This document shows positions 1-6,989 of a stretch of DNA of 41,351 nt, piece after piece. The DNA comes from a virus. Position 1 is the stretch's first letter. Each line of letters starts with the position of its first letter. The notes under the pieces were generated by a model, which was not told the origin of the DNA, did no database searches, and saw only the letters and a list, made by a program, of their open reading frames with translations. The translations under genes and the position numbers were made by a program. The DNA lies in IMG/VR virus record IMGVR_UViG_3300014501_000033, positions 1-41,351 of that record; one strand, written 5' to 3'.

Positions 1-92
1 GGCGGATGCCGCCGCCGGGGCGGCGGAGGCGGCGGAGGCGGAGGCGGAGACGGCGGCGGCGGCGAGGGCGGCGGCGGAGGTGGCGGCGAGTA
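1..92. repeat. GC-rich GGC/GGA triplet tract
   Basis: The first 90 or so bases are almost only GGC, GGA and GCG triplets. Every frame is open, giving Gly-rich, Ala/Glu-rich or, on the other strand, Pro- or Ala-rich peptides, so the tract alone cannot show which frame is used. It lies at the window edge, where low-complexity DNA could also have stopped or misled an assembly. Confidence 0.7.
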
Positions 93-142
93 AGACCCTA
101 GACTTTATTGCAATTGCTCATAAAGCAGTTGACGAAGGATGA
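2..142 (+). CDS. Ala/Glu-rich protein, C-terminal part (5' end outside or across the junction)
   Basis: The frame beginning at base 2 is open to TGA at 140-142. It gives an Ala/Glu-rich, probably helical segment (many AAE and AEA steps) and then an ordinary ending (KTLDFIAIAHKAVDEG). That non-repetitive, amphipathic end is why I prefer this frame to the poly-glycine frame that stops at 91-93. If the two window ends are joined, the frame continues back to GTG codons at 41341 and 41326, with a stop at 41305-41307. That would make a protein of only about 52-57 residues. No clear ribosome binding site is seen for those GTGs. The last codons contain the -35 box of the first early promoter. Function unknown. 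Confidence 0.4.
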   Translation, partial: ADAAAGAAEAAEAEAETAAAARAAAEVAASKTLDFIAIAHKAVDEG

Positions 143-157
143 TTGTTGGTGTATACT
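129..157 (+). promoter_or_regulatory. Early promoter P1 (sigma70-type)
   Basis: TTGACG at 129-134, exactly 17 bases, then TATACT at 152-157; predicted start near 164. The spacer also resembles that of the promoter at 5500-5528 (about 10 of 17 positions the same, both followed by AA), so the two look like copies of one early promoter type for host RNA polymerase. It would drive the whole rightward replication block. Confidence 0.8.
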
Positions 158-167
158 AATGTCCTCT

Positions 168-232
168 GCTCCGGTTCGAGAGAGTCCCTTTACCAAAGGG
201 AGCATCTAGAAGAGCTCGAACCGGGGCTTTTT
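168..232 (+). terminator. Attenuator-like hairpin with T-run at the start of the early transcript
   Basis: Arms 168-180 and 215-227 (core CCGGTTCGAG / CTCGAACCGG, 13 pairs with one G-U) are followed by TTTTT. The loop holds a second perfect hairpin, TCCCTTT (185-191) / AAAGGGA (195-201). It starts only about 4 bases after the predicted start of P1, so a transcript stopping here would be about 70 nt. It may act as an attenuator, or the product may be a small RNA; the sequence cannot decide. Confidence 0.6.
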
Positions 233-234
233 AC

Positions 235-282
235 GCGGTGACGGTATTTAGACCGATGCTAGGTGCAAATCCTGGCCACCGC
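235..282 (+). ncRNA. tRNA-like element 1 (minimal: acceptor stem + hairpin + T-arm)
   Basis: GCGGTG (235-240) pairs with CACCGC (277-282). Directly before the 3' strand is a perfect T-arm shape: CTAGG (259-263), 7-nt loop TGCAAAT (264-270), CCTGG (271-275), close to the tRNA B-box. Between them is only one hairpin, CGGT/ACCG (242-245/252-255). No CCA follows. At 48 nt it is far too short for a bacterial tRNA, so it is called a tRNA-like structure by inference only. Confidence 0.45.
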
Positions 283-613
283 TTTGCAACTAGAACAAGC
301 TAAAGAATTCGACGGCCAATTCGCCGCCGATAGGTTCGACCCGCGATTCACGACCGATAAACCCGGACCATTGCGTGTAAACGCTCTCGGTCTTTGCGTG
401 GAGATTTACACATGGCTGAACCGTCAAACTACCCTGCCTCCCCACTTGAGACAGATGATGCCCGCCTTGGCGGAAGTCCTCCGCCGCGAGGCTTCCGATT
501 GCCTGACAGCGATAGCCACCCGTCTCCCTCCACCTACCGTACACGCATCATCGACGCCATCACGGGTATTGCCTTGCGTTCCGATATCGACACCCACACT
601 AAAGGTCTCTTGA
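263..613 (+). CDS. Unknown protein, 5' half of a probably frameshifted first early gene
   Basis: This frame opens right after a TAG at 260-262, so only GTG 263, TTG 284 or later codons can start it. None has a clear Shine-Dalgarno, and TTG 284 lies just behind the tRNA-like element. Up to about base 525 the translation looks like a genuine helical protein (for example VNALGLCVEIYTWL and MMPALAEVLRREASDCLTAI). After that it turns into Pro/Ser/Thr-rich sequence typical of a wrong frame. The overlapping frame at 412-1032 shows the opposite pattern. The simplest reading is one gene of about 250 residues interrupted by a one-base shift near 515-540, where the sequence is C-rich (CTCCCTCCACC). The shift may be an assembly error, a real mutation or programmed slippage. 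No family recognised. Confidence 0.5.
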   Translation: MQILATALQLEQAKEFDGQFAADRFDPRFTTDKPGPLRVNALGLCVEIYTWLNRQTTLPPHLRQMMPALAEVLRREASDCLTAIATRLPPPTVHASSTPSRVLPCVPISTPTLKVS

Positions 614-1032
614 CTTCTTATGTGCGGTATGTGTCGCCATCGCAGGTTAGGGCCGGCCCTGGCGATTTCCCTATTACGGTTCGGCAGCATCCGACGCATG
701 ACGATGCGGCGGCCTTGGCGGGCCGCTGGTCGGATGTCCTGTGCTATCACGTTGGTGCCGCTATCTTGGATTACTACAAACTCTATCTGGATGATGTTCC
801 CGCTGGCGTCCATGCCCGCTTGGAGAAGCGGGTTGAATTATTGGAATCTATTCGGCATAGCGGGCCGGCCCAGCATCCCCGCACGGGTAATGACCGGCGC
901 GGGTGGCGTCTCTGTACGTTATTGGAGTCGGAAGACTTCAATCAGGTAGGGGAAACCAAATTCGACCGCAATCATCGCGTTGGCGACGGTCTCATTGCCT
1001 TAGCCCCGGATGACGATCTCAAGGTGGATTGA
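412..1032 (+). CDS. Unknown protein, 3' half of the first early gene (or a separate gene)
   Basis: 206 codons from ATG 412, preceded by GGAG at 400-403; a TTG six codons earlier is also possible. The first 40 or so residues are Pro/Ser-rich and look like a non-coding frame. From TYRTRIIDAITGIAL onward the protein is well ordered, with a helical stretch WSDVLCYHVGAAILDYYKLY and an acidic end. It therefore probably continues the frame that starts upstream (see the entry beginning at 263), although the RBS makes an independent start possible. The stop TGA overlaps the polymerase ATG (TGATG), which indicates translational coupling. Function unknown. Confidence 0.55.
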   Translation: MAEPSNYPASPLETDDARLGGSPPPRGFRLPDSDSHPSPSTYRTRIIDAITGIALRSDIDTHTKGLLTSYVRYVSPSQVRAGPGDFPITVRQHPTHDDAAALAGRWSDVLCYHVGAAILDYYKLYLDDVPAGVHARLEKRVELLESIRHSGPAQHPRTGNDRRGWRLCTLLESEDFNQVGETKFDRNHRVGDGLIALAPDDDLKVD

Positions 1033-3188
1033 TGCTTCTCCCGCCTCCCCCTCCACCATTCCGCATGGCTCATTTCTGGGATGAGCCGGCCATTGAGCAT
1101 TATACCGGCTTCGGGTATCCAATGCCCCTGGCTGGTCCACAAGTGCCGGGCTGGCGGGCTGTCCTGGCGAAGTGCGGCTATCCCCTGCCGGTTGTTGTCA
1201 TAGACTTTGAAACCTACTTCGATCCTGATTATTGCATGGGTGACAAGGCGGGTGCATTGTCCACGATTGAATACGTCACAGACAAGCGATTCGAGATACT
1301 CGGTTGCGGATTCACCCTGATCCGACAGCCGTTTGACGATCATCGCACCAATACCCATTTTGCATTTGGCTTGCAAGCGGTGGCAGAACGGATTGATTGG
1401 TTGCGAGGGCAATATGGCCGGCATTTTGAAGGATGCACAGTCCTGATTCAGAATGCCTCATTCGACGCGACAATCCTGGCTCGCCATTTCAGTCTTTACC
1501 CGCCCCATGTTATTGATCTCCTGGGCTTGAGCCGACACCAGAATGCCCGCCGGAAGAATGACCTCGCCCACATTTGCAAATATCTGGGCTTGGAGGACAA
1601 AGGCGATACCTCGCAATTCTCCGGGATGACGTTCCGCGAGCGGTATACGCCGGCAAAACGGGTACGCAGCAAGCTCCAAATGCCCCGGCGTCGGCCCTTG
1701 GCGACAGGGGAGCAGACTGCCGCCCTATGTGAATACGGCCGGAATGACTGTCTGCGGGAATGGGAGGGCTTCACAATTCTCCTCCCCCAACTGACAAACC
1801 CCGCTGTTGAACTTCAATGGATGCAACATTCATTGGAGATATTCACTAAGCCGGAGCTTCGCGTTGATTATCCCCTTGGCGACAGCCTTAAAGAACAGAT
1901 GCGGGCCGCGATGAATGCCGCAATTCCAGAGGGAATGACGGCGGAGGAACTACGCGGCGACATTGTTTTTGGGGGTGAGCTTTGCAAGGCGTTGGAGGAG
2001 GCGGGAGATATTCCCGCTCGGTATTATAAGCCCGGTAAGAAGGGTTATTTGCTCGCCATCGCCGCTGATGATCCTGAGCGGGAATTATTGGAGAATCATA
2101 AGTCGGATCGGGTGCGGGGGCTGATGGCCGGCCGGATCGCCTGTGATTCCTGGCCCGGCCATATCAAGCGGATAGAGAAGATTGCCGCACAATGCAAGGC
2201 CGGCGGCGATAAACTCCCCGTGCCGTTGCGATACTACGCGGCCCATACCGGCCGGTCGGGTGGCACGGAGAAGATCAATCTTGCCAATCTTGGCAGTAAA
2301 GCCCACCCGCTCATTACGGCGGTCCGTGGCGTGCTGATCCCCGATGTGGATAAGACCCTGGTGATTACCGATGCTTCGGCCATTGAAGCTCGCGGGCTGG
2401 CCTGGATCGCCGGTCAAGACGATCTTATTACGAAGTTCAAAAACGGAGAGGAGATTTACTGTGGATTCGCTGAAAAGGTGCTTGGATACCGCGTGCGCAC
2501 ACCGAATAAGAATGGAAGCATCCCAGTTATTGAACAACGCATGGGGTGGGCTAGGGACAGCGTTGGAAAAGTGGGCATTCTTGGATGCGGTTACGGAATG
2601 GGTGCCGAAAAAGCGGTCGGATATGCTGATGGCGCAATCGACTTGCCGCTTGCCGAACAACTCGTTTCTACTTATCGCAATGAGAACAAAGCAATTGTTA
2701 AGTTATGGGGGGACGTTGAGAGAGCTTTTGTATATACTGCCCGATACCGTCGAGCTTGCGAGCTACCCCGCGGATTGGCTTTCATCCCTCGCGGCAATGA
2801 TGGCGTCTCGATCCACCTCCCGAATGGGCGCCGGCTTCATTATGATTCGGTCCGACTCGCCGCCAATAAATTCGGCCGGGGCGCTGACCGCATATCCATC
2901 TTCAACAACATGAAGCAAGTCTGGGAATTCTCGTGGGGTGGTTCGCTAGTGGAGAACATTGTACAAGGGTTCTGCCGAGATATTCTGGTGGAGGCAATTC
3001 TACGATTGGAACGGAGAGGCTATCATACCGTTCTCCACAATTACGACGAATGTGTGCTTCACGTCCCGATTGCCGACGCCGACAAAGCGCTCGCGGCGAG
3101 CATCGAGGAGTTAAGCCGCGAACCGGCATGGGCGCCGGGCATCCCTCTGGCAGCGAAAGGGCAGATCGCAGAGAGGTACTGTAAATGA
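1032..3188 (+). CDS. DNA polymerase, family A, with 3'-5' proofreading domain
   Basis: 718 residues. The N-terminal exonuclease has all three Exo motifs: VIDFET (D58, E60), QNASFD (N141, D145) and YGRND (Y235, D239). The polymerase domain has motif A TDASAIEAR (D447, E452), motif B around K513 ending GCGYG, and motif C HNYDE (D672, E673). The usual VHDE of motif C is changed to NYDE and the usual FG of motif B to LG, as in divergent phage enzymes. There is no 5'-3' exonuclease domain. Start: ATG 1032 with AGGTGG just upstream, overlapping the preceding stop; a TTG one codon earlier is less likely. The stop overlaps the next start (ATGA). It is the replicative polymerase of the phage, acting with the primase-helicase at 8005. 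Confidence 0.95.
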   Translation: MLLPPPPPPFRMAHFWDEPAIEHYTGFGYPMPLAGPQVPGWRAVLAKCGYPLPVVVIDFETYFDPDYCMGDKAGALSTIEYVTDKRFEILGCGFTLIRQPFDDHRTNTHFAFGLQAVAERIDWLRGQYGRHFEGCTVLIQNASFDATILARHFSLYPPHVIDLLGLSRHQNARRKNDLAHICKYLGLEDKGDTSQFSGMTFRERYTPAKRVRSKLQMPRRRPLATGEQTAALCEYGRNDCLREWEGFTILLPQLTNPAVELQWMQHSLEIFTKPELRVDYPLGDSLKEQMRAAMNAAIPEGMTAEELRGDIVFGGELCKALEEAGDIPARYYKPGKKGYLLAIAADDPERELLENHKSDRVRGLMAGRIACDSWPGHIKRIEKIAAQCKAGGDKLPVPLRYYAAHTGRSGGTEKINLANLGSKAHPLITAVRGVLIPDVDKTLVITDASAIEARGLAWIAGQDDLITKFKNGEEIYCGFAEKVLGYRVRTPNKNGSIPVIEQRMGWARDSVGKVGILGCGYGMGAEKAVGYADGAIDLPLAEQLVSTYRNENKAIVKLWGDVERAFVYTARYRRACELPRGLAFIPRGNDGVSIHLPNGRRLHYDSVRLAANKFGRGADRISIFNNMKQVWEFSWGGSLVENIVQGFCRDILVEAILRLERRGYHTVLHNYDECVLHVPIADADKALAASIEELSREPAWAPGIPLAAKGQIAERYCK

Positions 3189-3418
3189 GAGAGCTACAAC
3201 GATTGCACAATCTCACCCAACCGCGGTATGGCGGACCTATCGACTTTGACGCCATGATGCGCTTGCGCCATGCCTGGGGTTCTGTTATCGAGACCGTCTA
3301 CGATTTTGGGTTTGGGGTGAAGGCGAGCTTTTGTCTTCTACCCGCATCTCCTGGCGAGTGGGAATGGGATATGTGGGTTTCATTTTGGCCGCATCATAAA
3401 TTTGCGTGGCAACCATGA
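3185..3418 (+). CDS. Small hypothetical protein
   Basis: 77 residues, rich in Trp and Phe towards the end (EWEWDMWVSFWPHHKFAW), no membrane segment or motif I recognise. Its ATG overlaps the polymerase stop and its stop overlaps the resolvase ATG (both ATGA), so it is tightly coupled between two replication genes. That supports it being real. Function unknown. Confidence 0.7.
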   Translation: MRELQRLHNLTQPRYGGPIDFDAMMRLRHAWGSVIETVYDFGFGVKASFCLLPASPGEWEWDMWVSFWPHHKFAWQP

Positions 3419-4005
3419 AAACTTACATAGGCATTGATCCCGGATTTACCGGCGCCATTGCCGCGGTCAGCACCCATAATGCGTGGTGCTGGGATATGCC
3501 GCTAGTGAAAGGGAGTAAGCGGACAGAACTTGATTTTCCCATGCTGTATAACATTATACTTTGCAATGGGGTTAAAGGAGAATCGGTTGCCGGCCTGGAA
3601 TGGAACACGACTCGGCCGGATAATGAGCCGGAACGCGCCTATCGTTTCGGTCTGCAAACTGGCGCCCTGGCGATGGGATTAACCGTGACTGGCATTCCTT
3701 GGCAAAGGGTCTCTCCGCAATCCTGGAAGAACCATTACAATATTCAAGGCAAGGAAAAAGACCCATGTAGCGTCGGCGCTCAGGAAGCGTGGCGCGGGCT
3801 GGACTACCCGGAGCATGATCTTATCTATGGGCCGAAGGGCGGAATTCTTGACGGCCGGCTTGACGCTTTGCTGATTGCGGTGTACATTATGCGGCAGTAT
3901 GAGCCGATCCAACCCTTGGAGCATGGTAGTTTGGCGGCGATGAAAGCTGTCCTTACATCTGGCCCACGGGGGCGTCCGGGTGGTCGGAACTTACCGAGGA
4001 TTTGA
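3415..4005 (+). CDS. RuvC-like Holliday junction resolvase
   Basis: 196 residues with the RNase H-fold acid residues of phage RuvC-like resolvases in order: IGIDPG (D8), GLE (E62) and DGRLDALLIA (D146, D150). SPQSWKNHY before the last acids is also typical. It would cut branched DNA made during replication and recombination before packaging. ATG 3415 overlaps the previous stop; a GTG three codons earlier is possible. The end is basic and Gly/Arg-rich. Neighbours (polymerase, nuclease, Sak4-like ATPase) fit a recombination-replication module. Confidence 0.85.
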   Translation: MKTYIGIDPGFTGAIAAVSTHNAWCWDMPLVKGSKRTELDFPMLYNIILCNGVKGESVAGLEWNTTRPDNEPERAYRFGLQTGALAMGLTVTGIPWQRVSPQSWKNHYNIQGKEKDPCSVGAQEAWRGLDYPEHDLIYGPKGGILDGRLDALLIAVYIMRQYEPIQPLEHGSLAAMKAVLTSGPRGRPGGRNLPRI

Positions 4006-4007
4006 AT

Positions 4008-4178
4008 ATGACCGTCAGCGAATTGATTGTACAATTACAGAATTTGCCGCCGGAAACACGGGTCTATGTCGCAAGAGAGATTTGGTATTGTGACGCCACC
4101 GACACCTGCATAGAATGCAAAACCCCTGCGATAAAATACGATGCGAGCGATGAATCGGTAGTATTGGAGCCAAAATGA
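4008..4178 (+). CDS. Small hypothetical phage protein (56 aa)
   Basis: ATG 4008 with GAGGA at 3995-3999, 2 bases after the resolvase stop; its own TGA overlaps the ATG of the nuclease (ATGA). The protein starts MTVSELIVQLQNLPPETRVY, a layout common in small phage proteins (a short helix, then an LPPETRVYV turn and strand). It has two cysteines in a CIEC group and a Cys before it (YCDATDTC), so metal binding is conceivable. Exact coupling on both sides supports it. Function unknown. Confidence 0.75.
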   Translation: MTVSELIVQLQNLPPETRVYVAREIWYCDATDTCIECKTPAIKYDASDESVVLEPK

Positions 4179-5356
4179 GCCAACAATACCGATTATCCGC
4201 CACCAGCATCGCGGCGTTCAAGACGTGCCCGGTCAAATTCCGGCTCGGTTTCATTGAGGGACTGAAACCCGACAAGGATACCGAATCTCAACGGATGGGT
4301 ACGAATTGGCACAAGCTCCATGAACTTGCCGGCGCGGTAAAGGGTGATGAGGCGGCAAAGATTGACGCGGTTATCACACATCTGAACGATGCTTATCGCA
4401 CTCCCCCCATCAGCGTCACTCCCTTCGATTGGGAGGTCGAGCGCGAGGTTCTCTTTCAATCCTTCATCGGTTATTTGTGGCGATGGACTAACGATCCGGT
4501 TGAAATCCTGGCCAGCGAAATCCCGTTTGAACTTCCCCTCATGTCGCCAAAGGTCAACCTACCTTTGCCGACCTCCGACGTAGTTCGCGTCGGCAAGATC
4601 GACCACATTGTTCGATGGCAGGGCGCCGTCTGCAATCTTGAGCGTAAATCAACATCCCGCTCGATTACATCCGACTCGGATTACTGGGATAAGGCCAAGA
4701 AGGATACGCAAGTATCCATGTATGCGCTGGCGTTCAAGGACATCCATGCGGCCGGCGGATTCTCCCATCTGGCACCGCTACCCTTGAAAGAGGGAGAGGC
4801 AATGCCGCGGATTGGCAATACCCTCTTCGATGTCTGGCATAAGCCGACTATCAAGCCCTCCTCCATCACCCAGGCTGAGACCGCGGAATTCATCAAGACC
4901 GATATGTACTGCGGTCGTAAGTTCACAGTAACTTGCGTGGAGAAGGTCGGCAGCGGCGAGATCGCGGCGACTGTGGACGGCGAGCCGGTGACAATTGAAA
5001 TGGGCAAACGCGGTTACGCATTCCGGGAGACCCCGGCCATGTTTGGCGCCCGGCTTCTGCAAGACATCCAAGTTCGTCCCGACTTCTATTACCAGCGGCG
5101 CGAAATCGTTCGCACGGAGGCGGAACTTGAGGCGTTCAAGCATCAATTGTTCGCTGTCTATCAGGCACAGAAGACGTTTGAGCGGTCGGGCTGCTGGTTT
5201 GAGAATGAACAGCAATGTCGGGCGACTTTCCCTTGCCCATTTATTCCCATTTGCTATGGTGGTGGTTCTGAGGTAGTATGTGATGGCAAGACCGTGCCTA
5301 CTGGTTTTAGACGACATCACGTTGATGTCACCGTTAACGGTCGGGAGATTGAATAA
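4175..5356 (+). CDS. PD-(D/E)XK nuclease, Cas4/RecB-like, probable iron-sulfur type
   Basis: 393 residues. The N-terminus LSATSIAAFKTCPVKFRL is the usual opening of RecB/Cas4-like nucleases. The active site is seen as GKIDHI (D143), LERKS (E156, K158) and the following Q179-xxx-Y183. Cys18 together with C348, C354 and C360 (spacing C-x5-C-x5-C) matches the four-cysteine arrangement that holds a 4Fe-4S cluster in Cas4 and AddB; C340 is a further candidate. Expected role: exonuclease for recombination, working with the Sak4-like ATPase downstream. There is no cas gene or CRISPR array here, so a CRISPR role is not supported. Start ATG overlaps the preceding stop; the stop overlaps the next ATG (TAATG). 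Confidence 0.85.
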   Translation: MSQQYRLSATSIAAFKTCPVKFRLGFIEGLKPDKDTESQRMGTNWHKLHELAGAVKGDEAAKIDAVITHLNDAYRTPPISVTPFDWEVEREVLFQSFIGYLWRWTNDPVEILASEIPFELPLMSPKVNLPLPTSDVVRVGKIDHIVRWQGAVCNLERKSTSRSITSDSDYWDKAKKDTQVSMYALAFKDIHAAGGFSHLAPLPLKEGEAMPRIGNTLFDVWHKPTIKPSSITQAETAEFIKTDMYCGRKFTVTCVEKVGSGEIAATVDGEPVTIEMGKRGYAFRETPAMFGARLLQDIQVRPDFYYQRREIVRTEAELEAFKHQLFAVYQAQKTFERSGCWFENEQQCRATFPCPFIPICYGGGSEVVCDGKTVPTGFRRHHVDVTVNGREIE

Positions 5357-5520
5357 TGGATCGAGAGACACAAGCGGAACTTGATGATGACGAATCCCAG
5401 GCTGCGGAGCAACGCTCCCAGGAGCCGCAACCGGGGGATGATCCTGGCTTTGCCCGGCGCTTGGAGGCAGGCTCGGCCATGTTATCTGATGAGGATGATT
5501 TGACCGACGATGAATTGTAG
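5356..5520 (+). CDS. Small acidic hypothetical protein (54 aa)
   Basis: ATG 5356 overlaps the nuclease stop (TAATG) and the frame runs to TAG 5518-5520. The product is strongly acidic (DDDES near the start, DEDDLTDDEL at the end) with no hydrophobic core, so it is probably flexible or a DNA mimic-like partner. Its last codons contain the -35 box of the second early promoter. Function unknown. Confidence 0.65.
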   Translation: MDRETQAELDDDESQAAEQRSQEPQPGDDPGFARRLEAGSAMLSDEDDLTDDEL

Positions 5521-5528
5521 GGTATACT
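5500..5528 (+). promoter_or_regulatory. Early promoter P2 (sigma70-type)
   Basis: TTGACC at 5500-5505, 17 bases, TATACT at 5523-5528, predicted start near 5535. The spacer resembles that of P1. The start falls on the 5' strand of the closing stem of the RNA element that follows, so this promoter seems built to produce that structured leader in front of the Sak4-like gene. Confidence 0.8.
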
Positions 5529-5532
5529 AACC

Positions 5533-5687
5533 ATGCGATTATAATCAAGTGGGAAACCTTGAACCGGGTTAAGCCTGAGTGAAGTACCCCGGTGGGACAC
5601 GGTGAAAGAGTGAGCCGAAGGCATTATTTCACAAAGGCGCTCGCGTAACCATACAGCCTCGCTGGTTTGATTCCAGCATAATCGCAT
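5533..5687 (+). ncRNA. tRNA-like structured leader 2
   Basis: A 10-bp closing stem, ATGCGATTAT (5533-5542) with ATAATCGCAT (5678-5687). The 3' strand directly follows a perfect T-arm: GCTGG (5661-5665), loop TTTGATT, CCAGC (5673-5677). Two bases after the 5' strand is a D-arm-like hairpin, TCAAG / CTTGA (5545-5549/5558-5562), with a GG-containing 8-nt loop, then ACCGGG / CCCGGT (5563-5568/5588-5593) with a 19-nt loop where the anticodon arm would be. A long extra region holds GTGAAA / TTTCAC (5602-5607/5627-5632). No CCA end. RBS AGGAG lies just behind it. Probably a 5' leader that mimics tRNA shape; function unknown. Confidence 0.6.
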
Positions 5688-5704
5688 TTATTAGGAGTTG
5701 AACA

Positions 5705-6619
5705 ATGCCCCCACCCCCGGCTCGAAAGCCCCCGATGCCCGCAGGAATCAGTAAACCACCTCCCCCACCAGCGGCCGGCCACACCCCGGCTGCATTTACG
5801 ATGGATGCGGTGGATACTACTGGCATCGGCAAGACCATCGTTTTGTATGGTAAGTCGGGTGGGGGCAAGACCACGTTGGCCAGCATGGCACCCGGCGCCC
5901 GCTTCATCCCTCTGGACGACGGTAGTAAGGACATTCTCCATCCGAAGACCGGCGCCAAGCTAATAGGCTTGAAGCGGCAGGACAAGCTCGCGCTCACCTT
6001 TCAGGATGTCCGGGATGCCTTGCATAATCCGACTCTCTGGCCGGCCGGATCAACGTGTGTAATCGACACCGGCACGAAGCTAGAGGCAATTGCCGAACGA
6101 TACGTCTTTGAGAACGTACCCGGCCCGGCGTCATGCCCGAAGTGCAAGAACATTGAGGACTACGGGTACGGCAAAGGATACAAGCACCTGCTGGATGCTA
6201 TGCGGCTGCTTTTTGGCGACTTGGACCGTCTCAAATCTACCGGCGTCAATATCATCATTCTGGCACAGCTTGCACAGGCGACGGTGAGCAATCTTGCGGG
6301 CTTGGACTACTTGGAAGATGGGCCGAAGTTCTCTAACGCCAAAGCCTACCCCGTTCGTACAGAAGTTGTCGAGTGGGCTGACCACGTGTTCCGCCTGGGG
6401 CATGAAGATGTGTCGGTGGCGACGGCGAGCAGGGACGCGAAGCGTGGCAAGGCGTCCGGCTCGACAGATCGGATCATCTATACCCAGCCGGAGGTTTACT
6501 ACCTCGCCAAGAGCCGGCCCATCAATGGCAAGCATCTGCCACCCCTCATCAGTTTCGATGCCCCAGACAATGATTCGCTCTGGGACATGATCTTCAATGG
6601 CAATATACCGGAGGCATAA
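5705..6619 (+). CDS. RecA-like P-loop ATPase, Sak4-like recombinase
   Basis: 304 residues. A Pro-rich N-terminus (1-35) precedes Walker A GKSGGGKT (49-56) and a Walker B-like strand TCVIDTGTK (D121). A CPKC pair (144-147) may hold metal. The short RecA-like core with an early Walker A and the context (nuclease, SSB-like protein, resolvase) match phage AAA_24/Sak4-type proteins, which promote single-strand annealing recombination with SSB. RBS AGGAG at 5693-5697. The stop overlaps the GroES-like start (TAATG). The Sak4 name is an inference from architecture and context. Confidence 0.75.
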   Translation: MPPPPARKPPMPAGISKPPPPPAAGHTPAAFTMDAVDTTGIGKTIVLYGKSGGGKTTLASMAPGARFIPLDDGSKDILHPKTGAKLIGLKRQDKLALTFQDVRDALHNPTLWPAGSTCVIDTGTKLEAIAERYVFENVPGPASCPKCKNIEDYGYGKGYKHLLDAMRLLFGDLDRLKSTGVNIIILAQLAQATVSNLAGLDYLEDGPKFSNAKAYPVRTEVVEWADHVFRLGHEDVSVATASRDAKRGKASGSTDRIIYTQPEVYYLAKSRPINGKHLPPLISFDAPDNDSLWDMIFNGNIPEA

Positions 6620-6945
6620 TGCTTCAACCGCGTAACACCCTGGTCGTCGTCGAGTTGATTGAGAAGCAAGAGGATGTGGTCGGCAAGGTCATCATCCCCA
6701 ACAACCACGACATGTATACCCATGCAAAGGTCGTCGCCATCGGTCCCGGCAATGTGTCCGCGGCTGGCGCCCGTAGTGAGACCTTCGATCTTAGAGTCGG
6801 TCAAACCGTGCTGGTCAAGCACAAAGAGGGCCGGCCCGTTGGCGGCGGTCGGTTTGCCGTATCCGATCTTGGCGTCGAGTATCGGGAGGATTTTGCGCGT
6901 TACAAGATTTTCGAGCAAACCTCCATCCTGGGCATCATCGTCTAA
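6619..6945 (+). CDS. GroES-like co-chaperonin (Cpn10 family)
   Basis: 108 residues with the Cpn10 pattern: N-terminal strand LQPRNTLVVVELIEKQE, VGKVIIPN, the KVVAIGPG turn, then VGQTVLVKH and a final IV-rich strand (ILGIIV). The segment after VIIPNN sits where the GroES mobile loop would be expected. The size is near that of GroES. Phage homologues such as T4 gp31 adapt host GroEL for capsid folding. Here it is unusually placed in the replication block rather than beside the capsid genes. Its start overlaps the ATPase stop (TAATG). Confidence 0.75.
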   Translation: MLQPRNTLVVVELIEKQEDVVGKVIIPNNHDMYTHAKVVAIGPGNVSAAGARSETFDLRVGQTVLVKHKEGRPVGGGRFAVSDLGVEYREDFARYKIFEQTSILGIIV

Positions 6946-6989
6946 CTATTTCTACGGGCGTGAACTGAAACAATTACTAGGAGAACAAC

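Noticed and set aside
1-93. Poly-glycine frame ending in TAA at 91-93
   Set aside because: Simple translation of the triplet tract in the wrong frame; the frame to 142 has a normal protein ending.
4175-5356. Cas4 as part of a CRISPR system
   Set aside because: No cas1, cas2 or array is present; the recombination context explains the nuclease.
5334-5687. Minus-strand frame covering the second leader
   Set aside because: Opposite strand to a clear promoter and gene; Ser-rich antisense translation without RBS.
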